NCBI GenBank assembly: GCA_024401435.1
Contig: JAKSLB010000002.1
Coordinates: 153,441-217,440 of the forward strand
Direction of reading: 5' to 3'
From: Paludibacteraceae bacterium
GTDB taxonomy: Bacteria > Bacteroidota > Bacteroidia > Bacteroidales > Paludibacteraceae
DNA length: 64,000 bases
Positions 57,150 to 64,000 of the stretch are shown piece by piece (the stretch's first letter is position 1; the number at the start of each line of letters is the position of its first letter). Below the pieces are notes generated by a model that was not told the origin of the DNA, did not search any database, and saw only the letters and a list, made by a program, of their open reading frames with translations. Both the position numbers and the translations under genes were made by a program.

Positions 57150-58169
57150 ATGATAAGAGAAGTTAAATTTGAATCACAAGATCGCCGTATCAAACAAATC
57201 GAAGATTGTTTGAAAAAACATGGCATTTCTTCTATCGAAGAAGCAAACAAAATCTGCGACAAGGCAGGTTTGGATCCATATAAGACATGCGAGGAGACTC
57301 AGATGATCTGTTTCGAAAACGCAAAGTGGGCATATGTAGTAGGTAGTGCTATTGCATTGAAGGAAAAAGCTAAGAATGCTGTTGAAGCTGCTAAGTATAT
57401 TGGTGAGGGTCTTCAATCATTCTGTATTCCTGGATCAGTTGCTGATGATCGTAAAGTAGGTTTAGGTCACGGTAATTTGGCAGCTCGTTTGTTGTCTCCT
57501 GAATCAAAATGTTTTGCATTCTTGGCAGGTCACGAATCATTTGCTGCAGCTGAAGGAGCAATCAAGATTGCTAAGATGGCTAACAAATCAAGACCAAAAG
57601 ACAAACCATTACGTTGTATCTTGAATGGTTTAGGAAAAGATGCTGCTCAAATTATTTCACGTATCAATGGTTTCACATACGTTCAAACTAAATTTGATTA
57701 CTTCACAGGTAAGTTGAAAGTCGTTAAGAAAATCGCTTATTCAGAAGGTGAACGTGCTGCTGTAAATTGTTACGGAGCTGACGATGTTCGTGAAGGTGTA
57801 GCTATCATGTGGAAGGAAAATGTAGATGTTTCAATCACAGGTAACTCAACCAACCCAACTCGTTTCCAACATCCAGTTGCAGGTACTTACAAGAAAGAAC
57901 GTGTTCTTGCAGGTAAACCTTATTTCTCAGTTGCATCAGGAGGTGGAACAGGTCGTACATTGCACCCAGATAACATGGCTGCAGGTCCTGCTTCATATGG
58001 TATGACTGATACTTTAGGTCGTATGCACTCAGATGCTCAGTTCGCTGGATCTTCTTCAGTTCCTGCTCACGTTGAGATGATGGGATTCCTAGGAATCGGT
58101 AACAACCCTATGGTTGGTTGTACTGTTGCTTGCGCCGTTGAGGTTGACTTGTTCTTGAACAAGAAATAA
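57150..58169 (+). CDS. GGGtGRT protein
   Basis: A 339-residue conserved protein named after its GGGTGRT motif, found here at residues 264-270 and followed by LHPDNMAAGPASYGMTDTLG. Glycine-rich loops (LGHGNLAARLL, GLGKDAAQIISRINGF, GSSSVPAHVEMMGFLGIGNN) suggest a nucleotide- or phosphate-binding role. Cysteines in the N-terminal part (for example ICDKAGLDPYKTCEETQMIC) could handle metal or sulfur. The family is known mainly by its co-occurrence with the NifU-like scaffold gene directly upstream; its reaction is unknown. Very strong codon bias suggests it is abundant. A classic terminator follows. Confidence 0.9.
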   Translation: MIREVKFESQDRRIKQIEDCLKKHGISSIEEANKICDKAGLDPYKTCEETQMICFENAKWAYVVGSAIALKEKAKNAVEAAKYIGEGLQSFCIPGSVADDRKVGLGHGNLAARLLSPESKCFAFLAGHESFAAAEGAIKIAKMANKSRPKDKPLRCILNGLGKDAAQIISRINGFTYVQTKFDYFTGKLKVVKKIAYSEGERAAVNCYGADDVREGVAIMWKENVDVSITGNSTNPTRFQHPVAGTYKKERVLAGKPYFSVASGGGTGRTLHPDNMAAGPASYGMTDTLGRMHSDAQFAGSSSVPAHVEMMGFLGIGNNPMVGCTVACAVEVDLFLNKK

Positions 58170-58189
58170 TATTCATTATATTTGATAGG

Positions 58190-58226
58190 AAGTGATAGCA
58201 ATTTTGTGTTGCTATCACTTTTTTTT
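58190..58226 (+). terminator. Intrinsic terminator after the GGGtGRT gene
   Basis: A perfect 12-base stem, AAGTGATAGCAA (58190-58201) with TTGCTATCACTT (58209-58220), is followed by a run of T. Confidence 0.92.
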
Positions 58227-58367
58227 GTTAAAAAATGTTATTTTTATTTGAGGGGGATAGATGGTTTTGTTTCTCTGTCTTTCTGTTTTTCCTTTGTGTT
58301 TTAGTAGTTTTAGATATGCCTTTTTTGTAATAATCTATTTGGGAAATTAAAAATACTTTGTCTGTTT

Positions 58368-58398
58368 TTTGTTTTTTTAAGAAATATATCTACCTTTG
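58368..58398 (+). promoter_or_regulatory. Promoter of the PorP/SprF gene
   Basis: TTTG at 58368-58371, a 19-base spacer and TACCTTTG at 58391-58398 match the Bacteroidetes consensus. Start near 58405, leader about 54 bases to ATG 58459. Confidence 0.75.
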
Positions 58399-58458
58399 CC
58401 AAACTATAAATGTTACGTGTTGCATTTATAATAATACTAATTCGATGAAAAACGTTTA

Positions 58459-59445
58459 ATGATGAATATTAGAGATCGTATAATAGCAGTTGTAGCGTTA
58501 TTGTCAATGTTCTTTTTGGCAAACGCTCAAGATGAAATAGTTTGTGATCAATACCATTTCAATTATTATTTGGTGAATCCAGCCGTAGCTGGAGCAGAAC
58601 GCTGTACACACTTGATGTTGACAGGTAAGTTCCAATGGCTGGGACAAGATGATCATCCGATGACTCAAACATTGAGTGCTAGAACTCGTGTGTTAAACAA
58701 TGTGGGTATCGGTGCGTACTTTTACAACGACAAAAACGGATATTCCTATCGTCAGGGTGGAGAGGTGACGTTCGCTTACCATATTCCATTGACAGAAAAT
58801 AATCGTTACACAATGAAACAACGTTCGATCGGACGTCAGTTGTCATTTGGTATTTCTATGATGGTCAACCACTTTAATTTTGATAATTATTTGGTGGACG
58901 AGTATGGCGCTACCGATAATGTTTTGGGTAACGAGGGAATGGACAAGGGTATTTATTTTAATGCCAATGCCGGTTTGTATTTCTTGTGGGAAGGTTTCTT
59001 CTTGGGATATTCCATGAGCAACTTGATTCCTACAGAATTGACGGAGTTGGGATTGGATGAACCTATTAGACCATTAACAGGATATGGTTTTTTGGGATAT
59101 GACTTTGACTTTGTTAATAATATGACTTTAGAGCCAGCTGTCATGTTTAAGTTTAATGCCAATGATGAACGTCAGTTGGATGTAAACTTGAAGTTCATGC
59201 AGACATTACCATCTAACGAGGATTTGTCTTATTGGATTCAGGCATCTTACCGTCATACATTGGATAATAGCGATTACGGACCAGCTCCGTTGGCGTTGTA
59301 TGCTATGGGTGGAATTCGTTTCAAAGGTTTCCATTTAGGTTATGCTTATCAGGTTGGATTGACAACATTCAATCGTCAGAACCATGGTACGCATGAGGTT
59401 ATGTTAGGATACACTTGGTGTGTTACTAAACACTTCTGTAGATAA
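58459..59445 (+). CDS. PorP/SprF family type IX secretion membrane protein
   Basis: Outer-membrane beta-barrel of the PorP/SprF family, which helps specific large substrates of the type IX secretion system reach or stay on the surface. Signal peptide at about residues 1-23 (VALLSMFFLANAQ). The family opening QYHFNYYLVNPAVAGAERC (about 30-48) is clear, followed by alternating barrel strands and the ending GYTWCVTKHFCR. SprF in Flavobacterium is encoded beside sprB, its giant adhesin substrate. Here the next gene encodes a giant Ig-repeat protein 135 bases downstream, so it is the likely dedicated partner. Confidence 0.93.
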   Translation: MMNIRDRIIAVVALLSMFFLANAQDEIVCDQYHFNYYLVNPAVAGAERCTHLMLTGKFQWLGQDDHPMTQTLSARTRVLNNVGIGAYFYNDKNGYSYRQGGEVTFAYHIPLTENNRYTMKQRSIGRQLSFGISMMVNHFNFDNYLVDEYGATDNVLGNEGMDKGIYFNANAGLYFLWEGFFLGYSMSNLIPTELTELGLDEPIRPLTGYGFLGYDFDFVNNMTLEPAVMFKFNANDERQLDVNLKFMQTLPSNEDLSYWIQASYRHTLDNSDYGPAPLALYAMGGIRFKGFHLGYAYQVGLTTFNRQNHGTHEVMLGYTWCVTKHFCR

Positions 59446-59487
59446 TGAATATATGAAACGGAATAGTATATATTGTAAACATTTAAG

Positions 59488-59517
59488 AAAACTTCTGATT
59501 TTTGAATCAGAAGTTTT
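59488..59517 (+). terminator. Hairpin between the PorP/SprF and adhesin genes
   Basis: A perfect 13-base stem, AAAACTTCTGATT (59488-59500) with AATCAGAAGTTTT (59505-59517), has a four-base loop. No extended T run follows, so it may be a partial terminator or an mRNA-stabilising hairpin rather than a full stop. Confidence 0.6.
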
Positions 59518-59580
59518 GGTCGTGTTTGGTAATTAATTAAAGTGAGTATATTTTATAATAGAAAAAATTATAGGCAAGAT

Positions 59581-62500
59581 ATGAAAAACACTTTTTATTC
59601 TTTTAGGATTATCGCTTTTTTAGTGATTAGTTTTCTTTCCGCTTCCAACATAAGTGCTCAATGGGGTGGAAATAGTTTGCCATTAATCTCAGGAACTAAT
59701 TTTAAAGTTTCTGGAGGAGACTTGAAATATTATAATTCATTGGATGAGGTTGATGGATGGGAAGGTTTTATACTCCCTAATGTTAAAATGACTGGTAATT
59801 TTGCTGTGGTAGATACAACAAATTCTAATGCGAATTTATCACATTTCTTATCAGAAAGTAAGGGAACAGGATTCTCAACAAAAAATTTCTATGGAATTAA
59901 TAATAGTTCCATAAAATTAGATTCACTTCGTTTGTTAGAGGATGATGGATGGGGAATGGTTATCTCTGGAGGATCAAAAGGACTTGCTTATGGTGATAAG
60001 ATTATGTCACTTACAGTAGGAGGTTTAAAGCCAAATGGAAATTATCGAGTTGAAGTTGAGTATTGTGCTCCGACAAATAAGGATTTTACAAATACACAAA
60101 GTGATCTGAATAAAAAAGCAAAAACCACCCAAAGAAATAATAATGAAGTAGGTGGTTTGCTTGGTCATGTGAATTGTGCAGCTACTAATTATGTAGATTT
60201 TGGATCAAAGTTATCTAAATCTGGTGAATGTGCAAAGGGTGTTGTTAGTTATACCGCAAATCAACAAACATCTGGTGCTATTGGTGAAGATGGTATATTG
60301 ACTTTTGATTTGGCTATTAATTCGATTGCTCCTCACTCTGCCTTGAAAATTAAGTCAATCAAGGTTTATGGAGAACTTGCTATTGGTATACGAGGTCAGG
60401 CTGAAGTATGTGCTGGTGGTGAAACTTCAGTTTTAGCATTGACAAGTACATTTAATAATGTAAAGTATCAATGGTATAAAAATAATCAAGCGATCTCTGG
60501 TGCAAATAATATTTCATATACTCATGAGTCGGGTGATGAAGTTAAGAAGAAAACGACGTATTATTGTGAAATCACTACGCCGAATGGAGATAAAATAAAA
60601 TCGGAATCATTTACAGTTACTGATATAGAGTGTTGTAGTGATAAAAATGGTAATCCAGCATCTCAAAAGTTAATTTGGCAAGATGACTTTGGAACATTTA
60701 CTTCAGCAACTAATTATTGGGTATGGGATTATTCCGATATATCAAATCCTAAAAAGGTTAGTTATACAAATGGAAAAAAATGGCAAAGACCGGTTGTTGC
60801 TGGTGTTGTAGCACCAGAGGATGCAACATTTGCCATAGTAGGTGATGACGGAGATTGCGATTGTCCTCCTAAACATGCATCTGCTGATAATGGAAAATTT
60901 GGTGAAGGTTATTATACTATAGCAGGTTATGTGACAAGTTATGGTATGAATGGTGGTAATAACATGGGATGGGTTGGATATTATGGTAATGGTGTTGAAC
61001 CATCAAAAAATGGATTCACTTATGCTCCTGATCATACGTATGGTGGTAAAGATTATGGAGGAATGCTTTATTTAAATATTGGTTCTGATCCTGATGCGGT
61101 TATCTATGACCGTACCATAAAAGGTTTGTGTGATAGACATATTACAGTAAAATGTTATGTTAACTGCTTTTCTAAAGGAACTTATCCAGTAAAAGTATAT
61201 ATTCAGGTTACAGACTTAAAGAGTGGAGTTTCTAGAAAATCAAATTCTGTAACACGTTATAATAATGCAACAGCAGGAACTGGATGGGAAGTTGCTCAGG
61301 TTTCGATGGACTTGACGGGAACAGAATTACGTTTTCAGGTATTCTCTGAAATTGGTGGTAATGATAAATCTCAGGCTGGCGATCCTTTGAAAGGTGCAAA
61401 TATTGATGGTAATGACTTGATATTGGATGATATTATGATTTATGCATGTGCAGAACCTAGTGTCGGAATGTTCTTTGATTTGCCATCTCATGCAAAGGAT
61501 TCTACAACTTGTGATGGAAGTGATGTTAAGTTGTATGTAGAGGAAACAAAGATGATTCAAACTAATATTGGTCCGGATGCGCGCTATTTGTATCAATATG
61601 CTTTACAAGATCCTGATGATCCTTCGTCATGGAAAACGTTTGCTGGTCCTGTTAAAGATATAGTATATGAAGATGTTGCTTCTCTTATTTCAACTTTAAA
61701 ACCTGAAAGTGGTGATAAGATATATTTTAGAACAGTATTGGGTGTGGAATCTGCGCTTGATCCAAATGATGAATATAATCCTAATTCACCATGTGGTAAC
61801 TATTCTGTGTCCGAACCAATTACGTTAAATATTGATTGCCCAGTATGTACAAAACCAGTAGATGTTATTATTTCTCCTGATTTAGTAGTTGATCCTTCTA
61901 ATCCATATAAGAAAGTTCAATTATGTGAAGGACAAAAGACTATTTTGTCAACAAAGGAGATTAAAGACTCTACGGGTACGTATGATAAATTTAGAATACA
62001 ATGGCATAAAGAAAGTTTGACTTCATCTCCAATTAGTTCTGTCGTTGGTAATAAAGCAAAAGATTTAACGGTTGATTGGAGTGATGCAACACCAGAAGGT
62101 GTTAAATATTATGTGAAAGTTTATGATGATGAATTTCCTACTGCTAATTCATGTTATAAATTTGATAGCGTGATTGTTGTGGCTAATCCAACTCCAATTC
62201 AGTCCGATATTGTGGTTGAACCTTTCTGTGAAAATTTTGCAGGATGGAAAGATAACTTTGATTTGGCTATGTCAGTTGTTCAAACTTCTAAATATACTAT
62301 TCAATGGTGTAAGGATGATGCTTGCACTACTGCAGGAACTTCGCCAAATATGGATGGAATTCCAGCTGGTCTTTATGATTATTACTTTACTTTGTTGGAT
62401 AAGAATAGTAAATGTGAAAGTGAACCAGTGAAAGTTTCATTTGATATTAAAGCTAATCCTTTACCATTGTCAACAAGTTTAGTCCAGTATTTGAAATCAC

Positions 62501-64000
62501 AAGAGAATATACCATCTGTATTAGTGCAAAGTCCTAATGCTATTACGGGTGTTACGGACGAAGTTTTGTGGACTACGTTAACGGAAACGGATGCAAAACC
62601 ATCTATTTCAGATTCTTTGTCTGCTACTTCGACTGATCCAACACCTACTATTAAAGATAAGGTAGGAACTGATGATGAAGTATATTATTCTTGGGTTTAT
62701 CAAAGAGTGGAAATCTCACCTAATGTATATTGTGCTAGTGAAATGAGTAAAGTTGAAATAGATATTTTGGGTGCTCCAGCTCCTGATGTAACTTCTGTTT
62801 CTTATTGTGTTAATGATCCAAGTGTTGAAAGTATTGGAAATAGAGCTACGTTTGGTAGTAAATCTGATCCAAATAAAACATATGAACTTTTATTCTATGA
62901 AAGTGAGACATCAACAACTCCTATATCTGAAGCAAAAATGCCAGATGTGTCAGTTTCGGGTAAAACTACATATTATGTTTCTCAACGTGAGGTTGGAACA
63001 GATAATGAAAGTAAACGTGTTCCATTTAGTATAGAAGTTTATGATGTTGCTGATTTAAAAACAGCGAATACAATAGATCTTTGTAAAGAAAATAAAGAAT
63101 TCTCATTGTATGCATTCCCTGGTACTACTTCACAATATGTGAAATCTGAATCTGATTTTTATTGGGCTGAAGAAACTGATGATATTAATACGTCAACGCA
63201 GACAGTTTCGCCTGTTGGTGTGTCAAGTACTGCTGGTGTCTTACATTATCAGGTACAACCATATTTCAAGTTGAGCTCTACTCAAATATGTAGGGGTGTT
63301 GCTCAAAATATTGATGTTAATATTTATGAAACAACAGCACCGTCTCCAGCAACTGTTCAGTATATAAAAGCAGATTCTGAGGATGGACATTTATTCCCAT
63401 CAATAACAACTAAAAATACTTGGAAAGAAGAGTCAGGTTATAGGTATTATTACTCATCTATTAGTGAGACTAATGACAAACCTTTGTCAACTTATCAGTT
63501 GGGTGCCCCTTCTCCTCAGTATGATGTTAATGTTTTAAATGGAGGAACTAAATTATTATATACATGGGTTTATAGAGTTTCGGATTCTAATCCTATTGAC
63601 TGTGCTAGTGATACAATAATGATTACAATTAAGATCAGTGATGCACTTCCTCCGTTAGTTAAAAATGTTTTTGTGTGTGAAGGATCTTCGGTTCCTTTAT
63701 TACAAGCAGAAGTTCAACTTTTACCAAATGATAATGTTCATAGTGTTGACGATTATGAGTTGTTATGGTATGGTAGTGTAGATCCTTCTGTTGATGTTAC
63801 TGCAACTTCGGTTGAAAGTGGTTCTACTTTTAATACTGGTATAACAAATGCTACTGTTGTCAATAATGCAAAAACTACATATAAATATTATGTTACTCAG
63901 AAAGATAAGGGTAATGGAGCTGAAAGTTCTTCTTCTGAAATTGTTGTAACCGTACTTCCAAAACCAGTGGCTGTACCAAAAGATGTTCCAGCACAATGCG
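59581..64000 (+). CDS. Very large secreted Ig-repeat adhesin-like protein (3' end outside window)
   Basis: One frame is open from ATG 59581 to the window edge: 1473 codons with no stop. The signal peptide is at residues 1-26 (IIAFLVISFLSASNISA). The region up to about 270 is strand-rich. From about residue 277 a series of Ig-like modules follows, with recurring patterns of a cysteine strand (EVCAGGETSVLAL), a core tryptophan (YQWYKNNQAISG) and a closing YYCEITTPNG or YYVTQKDKGNG strand. Later units start near residues 1073 and 1164. These resemble the Ig-like repeats of SprB-type surface proteins of Bacteroidetes. A C-terminal type IX sorting domain would be expected beyond the window. The position directly behind the PorP/SprF gene supports export by that system. 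Confidence 0.88.
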   Translation, partial: MKNTFYSFRIIAFLVISFLSASNISAQWGGNSLPLISGTNFKVSGGDLKYYNSLDEVDGWEGFILPNVKMTGNFAVVDTTNSNANLSHFLSESKGTGFSTKNFYGINNSSIKLDSLRLLEDDGWGMVISGGSKGLAYGDKIMSLTVGGLKPNGNYRVEVEYCAPTNKDFTNTQSDLNKKAKTTQRNNNEVGGLLGHVNCAATNYVDFGSKLSKSGECAKGVVSYTANQQTSGAIGEDGILTFDLAINSIAPHSALKIKSIKVYGELAIGIRGQAEVCAGGETSVLALTSTFNNVKYQWYKNNQAISGANNISYTHESGDEVKKKTTYYCEITTPNGDKIKSESFTVTDIECCSDKNGNPASQKLIWQDDFGTFTSATNYWVWDYSDISNPKKVSYTNGKKWQRPVVAGVVAPEDATFAIVGDDGDCDCPPKHASADNGKFGEGYYTIAGYVTSYGMNGGNNMGWVGYYGNGVEPSKNGFTYAPDHTYGGKDYGGMLYLNIGSDPDAVIYDRTIKGLCDRHITVKCYVNCFSKGTYPVKVYIQVTDLKSGVSRKSNSVTRYNNATAGTGWEVAQVSMDLTGTELRFQVFSEIGGNDKSQAGDPLKGANIDGNDLILDDIMIYACAEPSVGMFFDLPSHAKDSTTCDGSDVKLYVEETKMIQTNIGPDARYLYQYALQDPDDPSSWKTFAGPVKDIVYEDVASLISTLKPESGDKIYFRTVLGVESALDPNDEYNPNSPCGNYSVSEPITLNIDCPVCTKPVDVIISPDLVVDPSNPYKKVQLCEGQKTILSTKEIKDSTGTYDKFRIQWHKESLTSSPISSVVGNKAKDLTVDWSDATPEGVKYYVKVYDDEFPTANSCYKFDSVIVVANPTPIQSDIVVEPFCENFAGWKDNFDLAMSVVQTSKYTIQWCKDDACTTAGTSPNMDGIPAGLYDYYFTLLDKNSKCESEPVKVSFDIKANPLPLSTSLVQYLKSQENIPSVLVQSPNAITGVTDEVLWTTLTETDAKPSISDSLSATSTDPTPTIKDKVGTDDEVYYSWVYQRVEISPNVYCASEMSKVEIDILGAPAPDVTSVSYCVNDPSVESIGNRATFGSKSDPNKTYELLFYESETSTTPISEAKMPDVSVSGKTTYYVSQREVGTDNESKRVPFSIEVYDVADLKTANTIDLCKENKEFSLYAFPGTTSQYVKSESDFYWAEETDDINTSTQTVSPVGVSSTAGVLHYQVQPYFKLSSTQICRGVAQNIDVNIYETTAPSPATVQYIKADSEDGHLFPSITTKNTWKEESGYRYYYSSISETNDKPLSTYQLGAPSPQYDVNVLNGGTKLLYTWVYRVSDSNPIDCASDTIMITIKISDALPPLVKNVFVCEGSSVPLLQAEVQLLPNDNVHSVDDYELLWYGSVDPSVDVTATSVESGSTFNTGITNATVVNNAKTTYKYYVTQKDKGNGAESSSSEIVVTVLPKPVAVPKDVPAQC

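Noticed and set aside
59581-64000. Short frames on both strands in the last 4.4 kb as separate genes
   Set aside because: They are all shadows of the single open frame from ATG 59581 that runs past the window edge.

Overview
The window is chromosomal DNA from a low-GC member of the Bacteroidetes, most likely an uncultured or little-studied member of the Bacteroidales. Four things point there: promoters of the TTG-N19/20-TAnnTTTG type recur before genes on both strands; there are no clear Shine-Dalgarno sequences; several secretion and envelope genes are phylum-specific (C-terminal type IX secretion sorting domains, a PorP/SprF protein, a GldB lipoprotein, LptD); and central metabolism genes are of the Bacteroides type (GT3-like glycogen synthase next to a DUF3417-type glucan phosphorylase, GGGtGRT protein). 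No rRNA, CRISPR array, prophage or intact insertion sequence was seen. One tRNA gene, tRNA-Gln(CTG), is present.

Layout. 1-8134 (+): 3' part of lysS, then gpsA, pgi, a DedA membrane protein, a nitroreductase-fold lipoprotein, a thymidylate kinase, a TviB/WbpO-type nucleotide-sugar dehydrogenase and a DegT-type sugar aminotransferase. 8206-8276: tRNA-Gln, followed by a small DUF6508-like gene. 9159-21147 (+): an accessory surface region with a 3199-residue LamG protein carrying a type IX sorting domain, a lipoprotein that shares a domain with it, and a secreted GH5 glycanase. 21467-25000 (+): a tightly overlapping operon of nucleoside phosphorylase, tilS, DUF805 and DUF2971 genes. 25034-26003: a small inverted-repeat element beside a 5'-truncated OmpA-family pseudogene. 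26132-31389 (-): CstA-type permease, FemAB/GNAT-like transferase, rfbD-rfbC-rfbA (rfbB is not here) and a secreted thioredoxin. 31567-36181 (+): CapD-type dehydratase, manA, a MORN-repeat protein and an unknown lipoprotein. 36184-46955 (-): gldB, an ABC-F ATPase, miaA, glycogen phosphorylase, glycogen synthase and lptD. 47052-58169 (+): a cell-wall amidase, an MCE/MlaD protein, dnaA, an IS1096-TnpR-like gene, a small secreted protein, a VTC/DUF4956/DUF2490/YejM-like cluster, and a NifU-like plus GGGtGRT pair. 58459-64000 (+): a PorP/SprF protein and the start of a very large Ig-repeat protein that runs off the window.

How the genes work together. Much of the window serves the cell envelope: nucleotide-sugar synthesis for surface polysaccharide (sugar dehydrogenase, aminotransferase, RfbACD, CapD, ManA), outer-membrane assembly and lipid handling (LptD, MlaD), peptidoglycan hydrolysis, and surface display through type IX secretion (giant LamG protein, GH5 enzyme, PorP/SprF with the Ig-repeat adhesin). 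The most interesting unexplained items are: an ABC-F ATPase in which one whole ATP site has decayed while the other is intact; the giant LamG protein and its lipoprotein partner sharing a domain; the VTC-DUF4956-DUF2490-YejM cluster; a MITE-like repeat with a diverged copy and a possible third end; a short promoter-plus-hairpin unit before dnaA; and a recurring arrangement in which a terminator U-tract lies only 3 to 13 nt before the next start codon.
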